Shown here: positions 43,147 to 53,898 of the stretch, piece by piece
How the letters are laid out: the number at the start of each line of letters is the position of its first letter
How positions within the stretch are numbered: position 1 is the stretch's first letter
From: Olivibacter sitiensis DSM 17696
GTDB taxonomy: Bacteria; Bacteroidota; Bacteroidia; Sphingobacteriales; Sphingobacteriaceae
Direction: 5' to 3'
Length of the DNA: 64,000 nucleotides
Assembly: GCF_000427965.1 (NCBI RefSeq)
Contig: NZ_ATZA01000019.1
Location: forward strand, 20,575 to 84,574
Position numbers and translations under genes: made by a program
The notes under the pieces: generated by a model
The model's database searches: none
Told to the model about the DNA's origin: nothing
Seen by the model: only the letters and a program-made list of their open reading frames with translations

Positions 43147-45951
43147 CTAAAACATAAAGAACCTATCTTTTCCGCCTACTTTCTGGCCAAAGTTTTGAAT
43201 GTTGTACGTCAAGGTGAGCATAAAGTACCTGCCGATATTGTTTGTCTGTATGTCGTTTATCCGGTTTTCGGTAATTGTGAGATTGCGTCTTACGGCATTT
43301 TGCAGCAGGTCGTTTACCGAAAACTTCAATTGGGCTCTATCATTTTTCATAAACAAGTAAGTCAGCCCAGCATTCCACAGTTTGATTTCATTGTTGTACC
43401 CCTCCAATTGTTGTCTGTTGGATATAAATTGAAAGTTTGTCTCCCAAACAAGTTTTTTGGGTAACCTAACGATCAACATACTTTCGCCGGAATGCGTGAC
43501 AAAGCTGAGGTCGTTGAAGAACGAATCTTCATACCTACTTATTCCCCGCGAAAAGTTATAGTTTTGTCCTAGTTCCAATACATCATTGAAATTGACCCGC
43601 ACGGAAATCCGCGGATTGAAATTATATACGTCTGCATTACTCTCTACCTCGTTCAAAATCATCTTTCTACGGTCGTAGCTCCCGTACATACCACCGCTCA
43701 AAGTCAACTGATTTTTGCTGAACTTAAAACTTTTGTTGACGTACACACCGGCGTATTCCTGCCAAAAACCATTCACATTCACAGGCGTGGCCGTTTGTAC
43801 GCCATCTGCATCGATAGTACGTGCCATTACAATGCCATTATTCTGAATGGTGCCGTAACTGTAGACATTGTAACTGAGCCCACTTTTCATGTCATACTTA
43901 TACAGGTTCAGGCTAACTCTATGGTTTTCCGTAGGCTTTAGGTCAGGATTACCATATTGGATGAATAAAGGATTGGTATTATTGGCCACGGGCTGTAGAT
44001 ATTGTGCATTGACCTCCTGAATACTGGGGCTATAGTCCAGTTGCCAATCCTTATACCTCACCGTGAGCGATGGGAGTACGTAATGAAAATCCTGTTTAAA
44101 GGATTCGTGGCTTGTGAACTTATTGGAGAGATTGATGGTATTGAAAATCAGGCCGGGCTCTATCCGCAGCTTGCTATTGACCGACCAGCGGATGCGCGCT
44201 CGTGCATATCCCTTGAACCCATCCTGCTGTACGGTTTCGCTCAGAGATGGAACGGCAACGATATAGTCATCGCTGGCTTCGTCTTTATAAAAAGTAGACA
44301 GCGCATTCTCCTGTTCCAGGTAAGTTCCCGTAAAGTAGAAAGTCAGTGAAAACTTCTTGCTCAAGGGCTCCACATAATTGGCGGAGAGAAAAGCATTGAA
44401 ATTGCTGACCTTGTTTTGCCTTAGCTGATCTACGACAGTCTGTGATGGTTCCAGGTAAAACACACTGTTCGAGAAGTTTTGATTGTCATCCGAATTGTCC
44501 GTACCGGAGATACGAAGGGCGGAATTAAATGTTCTTCCTTTTTTCCTGACTGAGCTTCTCGAATAGTCCGTTTGTATGTTATAAGAAAGATTAGTTCCCT
44601 GCTGATACTGCTCGTTTTGTGACGCATTAGTCAACTGACCAATGGAATTTTCTGTCATCAAGCTATCCATTCCCCTATTGTTGAGCGTAGAGATGGTGAC
44701 ATTTGGCGTTAGGTTAAAGGTGCTCATGCTGTCGATTTTCCATCTTAGCTTCCCTCCTATGTTATGGGTATAGCTTCTATTGGTATTTTGCGCCAGGCTA
44801 TTGGATATCAGGTTATAGCTAGGAAGGGTCTGGTCGGTATAGGTCTGCCTCTTAAGAAAATTGTCCGAATAGCCTAAGAAATATTGTCCATTCACTACCA
44901 GCCCCTTTTTGGTGAGGGTATTGAAATTGAACCCTCCACCAGCCGACGATTGTATACCACCTCCCATGGAGCCACCAAAGCCGATGTCGTTAATCCGATA
45001 GCCACCGTCGCTGTTCATGTAGATAGAGTTGCTCCCACTTCGACTAAATCCCCCGAGACTCATCATGTCATTCATGCCGAATGCCGGTTTATTGACATTG
45101 TTTCCATATCCCAAGATGCTCAACTGCGTAGTATCGCGAAAGGCATTGAGAATAGCCCCTACCTCGTACAGTTCATCTAGCCCACCGCCCCCGTAGAGTT
45201 TGCCAAATGCACCTTGTTTTACCTCCTTCTTAAGTTTCAGGTTGATGACCTGAGGTATTTCTGATGCTACGAGGTCTGGATTTTGGTTCGTAATCTCTTT
45301 GTCTTCCGTCACCTGCACCTTGTCTATTAGGTTGGAAGGCAAATTCTTGGTGGCTATCTGCTGATTGCCACCAAAGAACTCCTTGCCATCTACCAATATC
45401 CTGCTCACGGGCTTGCCGTTCACTCGAATGCTCCCGTCCTCTGCTACATCTACACCCGGTAGCTTACGCAATAAATCCTCTACCACGGCCGAGGGCAGTG
45501 TTTTGAACGATTCGGCATTAAATTCAATGGTGTCGTTCCTTACCAAGATCGGTGGCCGCTCGGCGCTGATGACCACCTCGTCCAAATCCTTCAACCGAAG
45601 GGCCAGAAATATACTGTCCAGCTTGATATCGGGTTTGTCCTTCGTAATCTCCACCTGCTTTCTAAGTACCTCGCGTTGCCAAGCGTTGATAACCAACCGG
45701 TAGGTTGCATCGACAGGTAGGTTTTTAAAGGAAAATGCACCCTTATCGTCAGACAACCTGTACATATACATCGTCGTATCCTGATCTTTAAAAAGGGAAA
45801 CCGTGGCATAGCCGAGCGGTTGGCTATGATCTGTACTGTCTGCCAGTACCCCAGAGATAAGGCCCTTATTTTGGGCAAAAAGAGCGGTATGAGAACAAAT
45901 CGCAATCAAAAAAAACGAAAAAACACTTAGGGTAAAATTTCTTGGCGTCAT
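43147..45951 (-). CDS. Outer-membrane beta-barrel protein (TonB-receptor-like)
   Basis: A 934-residue exported protein. A signal peptide (about 1-26) is followed by a carboxypeptidase-regulatory-like domain (about 30-120; GVLADSTDHSQPLGYATVSLF), a plug-like domain (about 140-235; LRKLPGVDVAEDGSIRVNGK, VLVDGKEFFGG) and a large barrel (about 250-934) of the OMP_b-brl_3 type. The last strand ends in RFFMF. It lacks a clear TonB box, so TonB dependence is inferred. It follows an M1 peptidase gene by 24 bp, which suggests the pair handles peptides at the envelope. Confidence 0.9.
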   Translation of the reverse strand: MTPRNFTLSVFSFFLIAICSHTALFAQNKGLISGVLADSTDHSQPLGYATVSLFKDQDTTMYMYRLSDDKGAFSFKNLPVDATYRLVINAWQREVLRKQVEITKDKPDIKLDSIFLALRLKDLDEVVISAERPPILVRNDTIEFNAESFKTLPSAVVEDLLRKLPGVDVAEDGSIRVNGKPVSRILVDGKEFFGGNQQIATKNLPSNLIDKVQVTEDKEITNQNPDLVASEIPQVINLKLKKEVKQGAFGKLYGGGGLDELYEVGAILNAFRDTTQLSILGYGNNVNKPAFGMNDMMSLGGFSRSGSNSIYMNSDGGYRINDIGFGGSMGGGIQSSAGGGFNFNTLTKKGLVVNGQYFLGYSDNFLKRQTYTDQTLPSYNLISNSLAQNTNRSYTHNIGGKLRWKIDSMSTFNLTPNVTISTLNNRGMDSLMTENSIGQLTNASQNEQYQQGTNLSYNIQTDYSRSSVRKKGRTFNSALRISGTDNSDDNQNFSNSVFYLEPSQTVVDQLRQNKVSNFNAFLSANYVEPLSKKFSLTFYFTGTYLEQENALSTFYKDEASDDYIVAVPSLSETVQQDGFKGYARARIRWSVNSKLRIEPGLIFNTINLSNKFTSHESFKQDFHYVLPSLTVRYKDWQLDYSPSIQEVNAQYLQPVANNTNPLFIQYGNPDLKPTENHRVSLNLYKYDMKSGLSYNVYSYGTIQNNGIVMARTIDADGVQTATPVNVNGFWQEYAGVYVNKSFKFSKNQLTLSGGMYGSYDRRKMILNEVESNADVYNFNPRISVRVNFNDVLELGQNYNFSRGISRYEDSFFNDLSFVTHSGESMLIVRLPKKLVWETNFQFISNRQQLEGYNNEIKLWNAGLTYLFMKNDRAQLKFSVNDLLQNAVRRNLTITENRINDIQTNNIGRYFMLTLTYNIQNFGQKVGGKDRFFMF

Positions 45952-45975
45952 AAGGCTAGGAGTTGAAAGATGATA

Positions 45976-47880
45976 TTAGTCGATTATATAAAACAGGTTG
46001 TCTTTTTTATTTTTGTCAGGCACGTAAACACTGCCCAATTCTACTTTTTTCAGTTTGTTGGCATTGGATGATTCCACTTCTACCACGGCTTGCTTATCGC
46101 CTTTTTCCCAAATACTGACAGGATAGTTGATATGCTCTATTGTTCCATCCTCGTAAGTAAAGCTCAGGTGAACTGGCAAGGGCATATCGCCCTTATTGTC
46201 AACATAAACGGTATAACCATTTACATCCTTTATGATTTTTGATATCGCCAAGTCAGTGACCCCACTCTGGTAGAACCAGGCCTTCCAGAACCAATTGAGA
46301 TTCTTGCCACTTCCGGTGTTCATCGCTTGAAAGAAATCCATAGGTTGAGGATGCTTCCCATTCCATTGCTTAATATAATAATGCAGTCCCTTGAAGAATA
46401 AGGAATCTCCCAGAGCCTCCTTGGCATATAGGTAACCCAAGGCTGGCTTGGGATAGGAATTGGTGAAGCTAGAGGCACCTTTCAGGTCGGTAGTCAAGGT
46501 CATGATAGGTGTATCATATGCCGCACCCGAGGTAGCTGCCGTAGGCTTGATGCCATAGTCATCCACGAAGGTCGAATCGATATAGCTGGAAAGTATCCAT
46601 TCACCGATAATGGCCCACCCCTCATCCATCCAAGCATACTTCGTCTCATTGGTCCCCATGTAAAAAGGGAACATGCTGTGAAAAATCTCATGGCTGGTGA
46701 GGGTAATGCCATCTTCCCTACTCTCGGTGGGATTGTCGTTGGCCATCATGGGATATTCCATCTGATCCAGCCCGTCAAACACCGTCATATGCGGAAATGG
46801 ATATGGCCATTTGGGAAAAACGTGGCTCATTCCATGGACGGTCTTCCTGGCAAAATCTATCACCTCGAGGTAATCCCGATGCTTGGGATTGAACACGGCA
46901 TCAACACGTGTTCTCCTTCCCGTAATGGAATCGACAAGCACGCTAGCAGACTTCCACACATAATGATCGCCCACACCAAAGGCAAAGTCGACAATATCCG
47001 CAGCACGATAGCGAAAGACATGTTGCTTATTGCCCTTTAAGACATTCTTTTCCTGCAGGTCCCGTTCCGTTATAACATCTAAAACGTCATCGTCGCCCTC
47101 GGCCTTTTGCAGACGCTGCACGATTGGTTGCTGAAACAGTTCTTCGGCATTTAGCAAATCGCCGGTGGCCCATACCATAAAATCCTGGGGTACGGCAATG
47201 GATACATCAAAAGAACAAAAGTCGTTGTAAAACTCCTCACTTCCACGATAAGGGTATTTGTTCCAACCATCGATGTCATCGTAGACAGCTACTCGTGGGA
47301 AAAAGTAAGCAACAAAAGCAGTCCCATCATCTACCTTTCCCGTACGATTGTGCGAACCCGCATTCAGCGTATATTCATATGAAATAGAAAACCGCATTTC
47401 CTTGCCGGACATCAACGCCGTTGGAGGCGTCAATACCATATTAGTGCCTTCTATCCTATACGATGTGCTATCTACTGGCTTACCATTTACGGCAAACGAA
47501 TGGATAGTCACACCTTTGCCCAGATCGGATTTAGCGATCCTGTTTTCCGAAGATTTTTCGGCACCTGATTGATAAAGATTGGGGTATAGCTTAAACCAGA
47601 TACTATCTAATGCATCTGGACTGTCGTTTTTATAGGTGATGGAAACCTCTCCTTTAATAAGCAAGGCCTGTGGATCGAAGGCAACATCGATGTCATATGC
47701 CGCACTGTTCTGCCAATAGGCTTTCCCCGGCTCTCCGGTTAAGGTTCTGGTATTTTTGTCCAAGGCTTTCTGGAAACTATAGGGAATAGGCAAAGCAACT
47801 TGCGCTATACAATCCTGAATATTCGGAAACAAAAAAAGCAAGAAGGATAGAAAAACAGGGTATCTTAAAAGGCAATTCAT
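45976..47880 (-). CDS. M1 family metallopeptidase, secreted
   Basis: A 634-residue zinc aminopeptidase. After a signal peptide (about 1-27) comes a beta-rich domain, then the catalytic domain with the MEYPMMA substrate motif (about 374-380), zinc ligands His397 and His401 with Glu398 in SHEIFHSMF, and the third ligand Glu420 in WMDEGWA. The last 100 residues form a beta-sandwich. All catalytic residues are present. A TATTTTTG -7 element is at 47905-47898. It probably forms an operon with the following beta-barrel gene. Confidence 0.92.
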   Translation of the reverse strand: MNCLLRYPVFLSFLLFLFPNIQDCIAQVALPIPYSFQKALDKNTRTLTGEPGKAYWQNSAAYDIDVAFDPQALLIKGEVSITYKNDSPDALDSIWFKLYPNLYQSGAEKSSENRIAKSDLGKGVTIHSFAVNGKPVDSTSYRIEGTNMVLTPPTALMSGKEMRFSISYEYTLNAGSHNRTGKVDDGTAFVAYFFPRVAVYDDIDGWNKYPYRGSEEFYNDFCSFDVSIAVPQDFMVWATGDLLNAEELFQQPIVQRLQKAEGDDDVLDVITERDLQEKNVLKGNKQHVFRYRAADIVDFAFGVGDHYVWKSASVLVDSITGRRTRVDAVFNPKHRDYLEVIDFARKTVHGMSHVFPKWPYPFPHMTVFDGLDQMEYPMMANDNPTESREDGITLTSHEIFHSMFPFYMGTNETKYAWMDEGWAIIGEWILSSYIDSTFVDDYGIKPTAATSGAAYDTPIMTLTTDLKGASSFTNSYPKPALGYLYAKEALGDSLFFKGLHYYIKQWNGKHPQPMDFFQAMNTGSGKNLNWFWKAWFYQSGVTDLAISKIIKDVNGYTVYVDNKGDMPLPVHLSFTYEDGTIEHINYPVSIWEKGDKQAVVEVESSNANKLKKVELGSVYVPDKNKKDNLFYIID

Positions 47881-48045
47881 GTGCTATGGTATCAAATCAA
47901 AAATATATCACTAGTTAGTCGCCAAAAAACAGAAAATGTTGCACTTAAATTCACAAGGAAAAATGTTTTGATATTTTCACAATTAAGCATGTAATAGGGA
48001 GACTCTATTTTTCATTATGGCATTCCTCCTTTCATTCATAAGCAC

Positions 48046-48053
48046 TATATTTG
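48046..48053 (+). promoter_or_regulatory. -7 element of thyA-folA
   Basis: TATATTTG matches TAnnTTTG, 22 bp before the thyA ATG. The -33 element is weak. Confidence 0.45.
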
Positions 48054-48075
48054 TATTTGTTAGAACAATACAGCG

Positions 48076-48897
48076 ATGCAGCAATATTTGGACCTCATGA
48101 AGCACGTGCTAGCAAATGGCACAACGAAGACAGACAGAACAGGGACAGGGACCAAAAGTGTATTTGGTTATCAAATGCGATTCGATCTAAAGGAAGGTTT
48201 CCCTTTGACGACGACGAAAAAGTTGCATCTGCGTTCTATTATTCACGAATTGATCTGGTTCTTAAAGGGCGACACCAACATCCGGTACCTTAAGGAAAAC
48301 AAAGTAAGTATATGGGATGAATGGGCCGATGAAGAGGGAAACCTGGGGCCTGTCTATGGCTCGCAATGGCGTTCTTGGCCTACGGCAGATGGCAGGCATA
48401 TAGACCAAATAAGCCAGGTGATCCAACAACTAAAGACCAATCCAGATTCGCGGCGTATCATTGTGTCTGCCTGGAACGTAGGCGAGATAGCACATATGGC
48501 ACTTCCTCCTTGCCACGCTTTCTTTCAGTTTTATGTAGCACCTCCCGATCCTGCCAAGGGACAGACCAAGCAGCAGTTAAGCTGCCAACTGTACCAACGC
48601 AGTGCGGATATCTTTCTGGGTGTTCCGTTCAATATTGCTTCTTACGCTTTGCTGACCATGATGGTAGCACAGGTATGTGATATGGAAGCTGCCGAATTTG
48701 TACATACATTGGGGGATGCCCATTTATACAGCAATCACTTGGAACAAGCGGCTATCCAATTGTCAAGGAGCCCAAGAAAATTGCCCACCATGAAAATAAA
48801 TCCCGAAGTTGATAGTATTTTTGGATTTAAGTTTGGAGATTTCGAATTGATCGACTACGATCCCCACCCACATATCAAGGCTGCTGTAGCCGTTTAA
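48076..48897 (+). CDS. thyA: Thymidylate synthase
   Basis: A 273-residue ThyA, which methylates dUMP to dTMP using methylenetetrahydrofolate. Signatures: [38 protein letters not shown], catalytic Cys146 in [31 protein letters not shown], and [12 protein letters not shown]. It produces dihydrofolate, which the next gene product recycles; folA follows after 19 bp, a natural operon. Confidence 0.96.
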   Translation: MQQYLDLMKHVLANGTTKTDRTGTGTKSVFGYQMRFDLKEGFPLTTTKKLHLRSIIHELIWFLKGDTNIRYLKENKVSIWDEWADEEGNLGPVYGSQWRSWPTADGRHIDQISQVIQQLKTNPDSRRIIVSAWNVGEIAHMALPPCHAFFQFYVAPPDPAKGQTKQQLSCQLYQRSADIFLGVPFNIASYALLTMMVAQVCDMEAAEFVHTLGDAHLYSNHLEQAAIQLSRSPRKLPTMKINPEVDSIFGFKFGDFELIDYDPHPHIKAAVAV

Positions 48898-48916
48898 ACC
48901 AGTAAAAACAACCATT

Positions 48917-49420
48917 ATGAGTGAACCTGTTTTATCTATCATCGTTGCCACCGACAAAAACTGGGCTATCGGAAAAAACAATCAGTTGCTGTGGCACCTC
49001 CCCGCAGACCTAAAGCACTTCAAGCAAGCCACCTCAGGGCATCCGATTATCATGGGAAGGAAAACCTTCGAGTCAATTGGCAAAGTACTGCCAAAAAGGA
49101 AAAACATCATCGTGACCCAGCAAGAACAATACGATGTAGAAGATGCCATCGTTGCGCATTCGATGGACGAGGCTATCCAGATGGCCAATGACGACGAAGA
49201 GGTGTTTATCATCGGTGGAGCTACGATATACCAGCAAGCTATCGCAAAATGCGACAAGCTTTATCATACCATTGTGCACGAAACGTTTGAAGATGCCGAT
49301 ACCTTTTTTCCCGAAATAAAAGATGATGAGTGGCAATTGGAAGAAGCCGAACACCACGCCGCCGATGACAAGAATCCCTATGATTATAGTTTTTTTGAAT
49401 ACAGCAAAATAAGATCCTAG
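48917..49420 (+). CDS. folA: Dihydrofolate reductase
   Basis: A 167-residue DHFR. IIVATDKNWAIGKNNQLLWHLPADLKHFK, here read as its two halves around the Trp-rich loop, HPIIMGRKTFESIG, RKNIIVTQQ and VFIIGGATIYQQAI are the classic motifs; the catalytic acid Asp lies in LPADLKHF. It restores tetrahydrofolate used by ThyA, encoded just upstream. Confidence 0.96.
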   Translation: MSEPVLSIIVATDKNWAIGKNNQLLWHLPADLKHFKQATSGHPIIMGRKTFESIGKVLPKRKNIIVTQQEQYDVEDAIVAHSMDEAIQMANDDEEVFIIGGATIYQQAIAKCDKLYHTIVHETFEDADTFFPEIKDDEWQLEEAEHHAADDKNPYDYSFFEYSKIRS

Positions 49421-49570
49421 GGAAACAGCCGATTAAAAAACATTTGATATTGAACAAGTTAAAACAAAACAGGAAACAAACAACAACCTAGCTCTGTATT
49501 TTGTTTGAAAAAAAACCACTTAACAAGGCAATAAGCATACAAATAACTTATTGTTTATACAAAATTTTCA

Positions 49571-49578
49571 TAGCTTTG
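49571..49578 (+). promoter_or_regulatory. -7 element of secDF
   Basis: TAGCTTTG matches TAnnTTTG, 60 bp before secDF. TTG at 49551-49553 lies 17 bp upstream, shorter than the usual spacing. Confidence 0.4.
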
Positions 49579-49638
49579 CCGTTCTTAAACGAGTAGTGCA
49601 ACAATAAAAATTATATTTTATAATCATTCAAAACAACA

Positions 49639-52600
49639 ATGCAAGGTAAAGGGCTAATTAATTTTTTTGTAATACTGATATCCATTGCGTGTTTGTATTC
49701 CCTATCTTTCACATTTGTCACCCGCAAAGTGGAACGTGACGCTGCTGAATATGCTCAAGGCGATGCAGCAAAGGAAAGGGCGTACCTAGACTCAATGGCT
49801 ACGGTAGATGTTTACAATTTGGGGTTTGCAAAGTTCAACTACCAATACTGTAAGGAGCGTGAGATCGCCTTAGGGCTCGACCTTAAGGGGGGGATGAACG
49901 TGACGATGGAAATCTCTCTACAAGAGCTGATCAAGAATTTGGCAAACAATCCCGATGACGCCAATTTCAACAAAGCATTGGAAAATGCCGAATTGAGGAG
50001 CCGACAAAGCCAAAAGGACTACGTTTCCTTATTTGGCGAAGAGTACAACAAACTGGAGCCCAGCGGCAAACTAGCCAATTTCTTCGCAAATAAAGACAAT
50101 GCGAGTGCTGTCTCGGCCAATAGCAGCAATAGTGATGTTTTGCAATTTTTGCAACGCGAAGCTGGAAGCGCAATAGATCGCTCATTTAATATATTACGTA
50201 CTCGTATCGATAAATTTGGCGTAACTTCTCCCAACATCCAGTTACAACAAGGAACCAATAGGATCCAAATCGAACTTCCGGGCGTGTCTGACGAAGACCG
50301 CGTACGCAAGTTGCTACAAGGGTCTGCCCAATTGGAATTCTGGGAGACCTATGACAATAGGGAGATATTTCCTTTGCTGGAAAACATCAACACTACTCTC
50401 GCCAGTATCCAGAAGACCGATGCAAAGCCAGCTGTAGCCCAAAAGGACACTAGTAACCAAGCAAGTGAAGGTGGTAGCCTAGCCGCATTGGGTGGCGATA
50501 CTACCAGCAAAATAGCTTCTACCGGTACACAAGACAGTGCCAAGGCTGCACAGGAACAGCTCGCTAATCAAAATCCGCTCTTCTCCGTTCTAGTACCGGT
50601 GATAGGCACCGATGATCAAAATCAACAGTACCTGGCTCCAGGCCCCATCGTGGGATATGTAGCGCAAAAAGATACTGCGACAGTTAACTCCTATCTGAAT
50701 AAGCCAGAAATCCAAAAAATCATCCCGACAAACGTGAGGTTATTATGGAGTGTAAAACCGGAAGGCGGCGCTTATCAACTATATGCCATTAAATCCACGG
50801 GGTTAAACGCTGGTCCAGTATTAAGCGGCAATGTCGTTACGGATGCTCGGGCAGATTTTGACGAACGGAACAATCCAGTAGTTTCCATGTCTATGAACAG
50901 TGATGGAGCACGCGAATGGAGATCCATTACCGCAGCAGCTTCCGCTGACCCTAACAATAAAAAGGCGATTGCCATTGTTTTGGACAATGTAGTCTACTCA
51001 GCACCTACCGTGCAAAACGAGATTTCCGGCGGCACATCTTCTATCTCTGGAAACTTCAAAATAGAGGACACACAAGATTTGGCCAACATTTTGAAGGCAG
51101 GTCGCCTTCCCGCACCTGCAAAGATCGTTTCTGAATCCATTGTAGGTCCTACCCTTGGTCAGGCAGCTATTGATGCCGGCATCAATTCATCCATCATCGG
51201 GTTAGTTGTTGTATTGGTATTTATGATTTGCTATTACAACCGCGCGGGCATCGTAGCTAATATTGCCGTGTTGTTCAATGTGTTCTTCATCATGGGCATA
51301 CTTGCGTCTTTTGGGGCTGTCCTCACACTACCAGGTATAGCGGGTATCGTGCTGACCATGGGTACTGCTGTAGATGCCAATGTGCTCATATACGAGCGGA
51401 TACGCGAAGAATTCAGCTTGGGCAAAGGCACCCGTCAAGCTATTTCCGATGGCTATAAGCATGCCATGCCATCTATATTAGACTCCCAGATTACCACGTT
51501 CTTGGTGGGTATAATACTGTATGTGTTTGGTAGCGGCCCTATTCAGGGATTTGCTACGACCTTGATCATCGGTATTATTACTTCCCTCTTTACCGCTATT
51601 TTCATCACCAGGATTATCTTCGACTGGATGTTGAAGAAAGACATGAAAATCAACGTGTCGTATCCTTGGAGCGATCACACCTTTAAGAACGCAAACTATG
51701 GGTTTGTGAAAAACCGTAAGAAGTTCTATGGTCTTTCCTTGGCCATGATCGTGATTGCTCTGATCAGCATATTCACTAAGGGCTTCAGTCTTGGCGTAGA
51801 TTTTTCTGGTGGCCGTACCTATACCGTTCGTTATGAGAAACCCGTGAACCTGGAAGAAGTAAGGGATAACGTAAACGAAACGTTTGGCGTGACCAGTGAA
51901 GTAAAGACCATTGGCAACGAAAACCAAATCAAGATTACTACTCCTTATCTAATTGACAGGACGGACGATGCTGCAGATGAAGAAGTATTGTCTAAACTGA
52001 GCGAAGGACTGGACAAGATTGCAGGTAACCCTAGCGAGATCTTAAGCTCCGAGAAGGTAGGACCTACCATTGCAAACGACATCAAGACTTCTGCTGTGTG
52101 GTCTGTCATATTCTCGGTAGTCATCATAGCCCTCTATATCTTGCTGCGCTTCCGCAAATGGCAGTACAGTTTATCTGCAGCTATTTCCTTGATACATGAC
52201 GCTATCATACTTTTAGGCTTATTCTCCTTATTAGATGGTATAGTGCCGTTCTCATTAGATATAGACCAACATTTTATAGCGGCCCTCTTGACTGTGGTTG
52301 CCTACTCTATCAATGACACCGTAGTTGTATTTGACCGTCTTCGTGAAGAGCTGGGCAAAGAAATCAATAAACGCAAACCGGTAGCAGAAGTCATCAATCA
52401 TGCCATCAACAAGACCTTGAGCCGTACCATTATTACCTCATTGACGGTAATTTTTGTAATGGCTGTGCTATTCATCTTCGGTGGCGAAGTAATAAGAGGC
52501 TTTTCTTTTGCCATCCTGATAGGGATTGTTTTGGGTACCTATTCATCTATCTTCCTTGCTGCACCACTTGAGGTCGACCTCGGAGGTAAGGAACAAGAAG

Positions 52601-52647
52601 ATGAACCTACGATTGCCAAAGCGAAGCTAGATACAGCAAAAGTATAA
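49639..52647 (+). CDS. secDF: Fused protein translocase SecDF
   Basis: A 1002-residue fusion of SecD and SecF, which use the proton gradient to pull exported proteins through SecYEG. The SecD half (about 1-690) has a membrane anchor, DLKGGMNVTMEISLQELI, a periplasmic P1 domain with IELPGVSDEDRVRKLLQGSAQLEFW (read in parts), a long Thr/Ser-rich loop (about 265-320) and the six-helix block with TMGTAVDANVLIYERIREE. The SecF half (about 695-1002) has GVDFSGGRTYTVRY, GPTIANDI and SINDTVVVFDRLREELG. The fused form is usual in Bacteroidota. A strong terminator follows. Confidence 0.95.
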   Translation: MQGKGLINFFVILISIACLYSLSFTFVTRKVERDAAEYAQGDAAKERAYLDSMATVDVYNLGFAKFNYQYCKEREIALGLDLKGGMNVTMEISLQELIKNLANNPDDANFNKALENAELRSRQSQKDYVSLFGEEYNKLEPSGKLANFFANKDNASAVSANSSNSDVLQFLQREAGSAIDRSFNILRTRIDKFGVTSPNIQLQQGTNRIQIELPGVSDEDRVRKLLQGSAQLEFWETYDNREIFPLLENINTTLASIQKTDAKPAVAQKDTSNQASEGGSLAALGGDTTSKIASTGTQDSAKAAQEQLANQNPLFSVLVPVIGTDDQNQQYLAPGPIVGYVAQKDTATVNSYLNKPEIQKIIPTNVRLLWSVKPEGGAYQLYAIKSTGLNAGPVLSGNVVTDARADFDERNNPVVSMSMNSDGAREWRSITAAASADPNNKKAIAIVLDNVVYSAPTVQNEISGGTSSISGNFKIEDTQDLANILKAGRLPAPAKIVSESIVGPTLGQAAIDAGINSSIIGLVVVLVFMICYYNRAGIVANIAVLFNVFFIMGILASFGAVLTLPGIAGIVLTMGTAVDANVLIYERIREEFSLGKGTRQAISDGYKHAMPSILDSQITTFLVGIILYVFGSGPIQGFATTLIIGIITSLFTAIFITRIIFDWMLKKDMKINVSYPWSDHTFKNANYGFVKNRKKFYGLSLAMIVIALISIFTKGFSLGVDFSGGRTYTVRYEKPVNLEEVRDNVNETFGVTSEVKTIGNENQIKITTPYLIDRTDDAADEEVLSKLSEGLDKIAGNPSEILSSEKVGPTIANDIKTSAVWSVIFSVVIIALYILLRFRKWQYSLSAAISLIHDAIILLGLFSLLDGIVPFSLDIDQHFIAALLTVVAYSINDTVVVFDRLREELGKEINKRKPVAEVINHAINKTLSRTIITSLTVIFVMAVLFIFGGEVIRGFSFAILIGIVLGTYSSIFLAAPLEVDLGGKEQEDEPTIAKAKLDTAKV

Positions 52648-52664
52648 ATACACGTTCCAATCTT

Positions 52665-52712
52665 AAAGAAGAAGCCGCGAATAATAATTAATATTCGCGG
52701 CTTCTTCTTTTA
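52665..52712 (+). terminator. Rho-independent terminator of secDF
   Basis: A perfect 19-bp stem (52665-52683 and 52692-52710) with an 8-nt loop, 18 bp after the stop codon. Confidence 0.88.
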
Positions 52713-52866
52713 AATCTTAAAACAAGTTCTATGCACTTGTCATTTCGCTAATAAAATAGATAAGGAAATACCTTATCTTATGCATAGCCAGTTAACTAAA
52801 GGGAGTTAAATACAACAAATTCTATTTAACGTGGACAATGCAAATTATCATACACCCACAGTCTAT

Positions 52867-53805
52867 TTATTTTGTCATTTGAATTTTATTGATCCGTCCA
52901 TCTTTAGTAAAAATCATTTTGTCAATACAGGTCACTCGATGATGTGGACTGGTTTCACCCAATGGCCTACGGTGATACACCATATAATACTCATCTTTGT
53001 CTGGTGCTTTCATAACCGAATGATGCCCAGCTCCTGTAGCAATATTTTCATCTTGTTCCAGAACCACGCCAATGCGTTCAAAAGGGCCAAAAGGTGAATC
53101 GGCAATAGCGTAGGCCACCTTATAGTCGGGCCCTGTCCAACCACCTTCCGACCACATGAAATAGTACTTACCATTTCTAATAAACATGAATGGCCCCTCT
53201 ACGTACTGATCTGGAGTCACCTCCCTAAACAAGGTTCCATCATCATCCAATGGCAATAAACCCGTGAAATCTGACTTCAACTTCACGACGTTGCAATGCT
53301 TCCATCCACCATAGTACATGTAAAAAGAGCCATCCTTATCCTTAAAAACAAATTGGTCTATCGGTTGAGCTCCGTTTACGATGGTGTCTATAAGGGGCTT
53401 GCCCAATAAATCCCTGTAAGGTCCCTGGGGCTGATCTGCAACGGCGACACCTATGCCCCCTACTTCTCCTTGGTGTACGTCATTAGCTCCAAAAAACAGG
53501 TAGTACTTCCCATCATTTTCAATAATGGAAGGTGCCCACATGGCTTTCTTTGCCCATTTAACCGCACTTGTATCCAATATACGATGATGTTTGTCCCAAT
53601 TGATTAGATCTTTAGATGAAAAGGCATCGAAAAAAACCTGTTCTTCATAAGGAGCCGAATAGGTTGGATAGATCCAGTATTCGTTATTGAAAACAATCCC
53701 TTCAGGATCCGCATACCACCCCTTGAGGATAGGATTTTGTTGAGAAAATGAGGCATAGCTAATAGCGCTAAGAAACAAGCAAAAGACAATTCGAATATTC
53801 ATCAT
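52867..53805 (-). CDS. Glycoside hydrolase family 43 protein, secreted
   Basis: A 312-residue five-bladed beta-propeller enzyme. After a signal peptide (about 1-21) the three acidic catalytic residues are in GWYADPEGIVF (general base Asp), QPIDQFVFKD (pKa-setting Asp) and QYVEGPFMFIRNG (general acid Glu). GH43 enzymes mostly cut arabinosyl and xylosyl links; the exact substrate is unknown. It is a single gene. Confidence 0.9.
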   Translation of the reverse strand: MMNIRIVFCLFLSAISYASFSQQNPILKGWYADPEGIVFNNEYWIYPTYSAPYEEQVFFDAFSSKDLINWDKHHRILDTSAVKWAKKAMWAPSIIENDGKYYLFFGANDVHQGEVGGIGVAVADQPQGPYRDLLGKPLIDTIVNGAQPIDQFVFKDKDGSFYMYYGGWKHCNVVKLKSDFTGLLPLDDDGTLFREVTPDQYVEGPFMFIRNGKYYFMWSEGGWTGPDYKVAYAIADSPFGPFERIGVVLEQDENIATGAGHHSVMKAPDKDEYYMVYHRRPLGETSPHHRVTCIDKMIFTKDGRINKIQMTK

Positions 53806-53837
53806 AATAGATTTGGATAAAATAAAATTAAAGATGC

Positions 53838-53869
53838 AAAAAAAAAGAGACCAATGGTCTCTTTTTTTT
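53838..53869 (-). terminator. Terminator of the ribosomal operon
   Basis: On the minus strand a hairpin with a 7-bp core (53862-53856 with 53852-53846) and a 3-nt loop is flanked by A- and T-runs that lengthen the stem. It lies 30 bp after the rplT stop codon and before the GH43 gene. Confidence 0.75.
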
Positions 53870-53898
53870 ACTAATAGATATCGGTAAATGGGTTAAAT

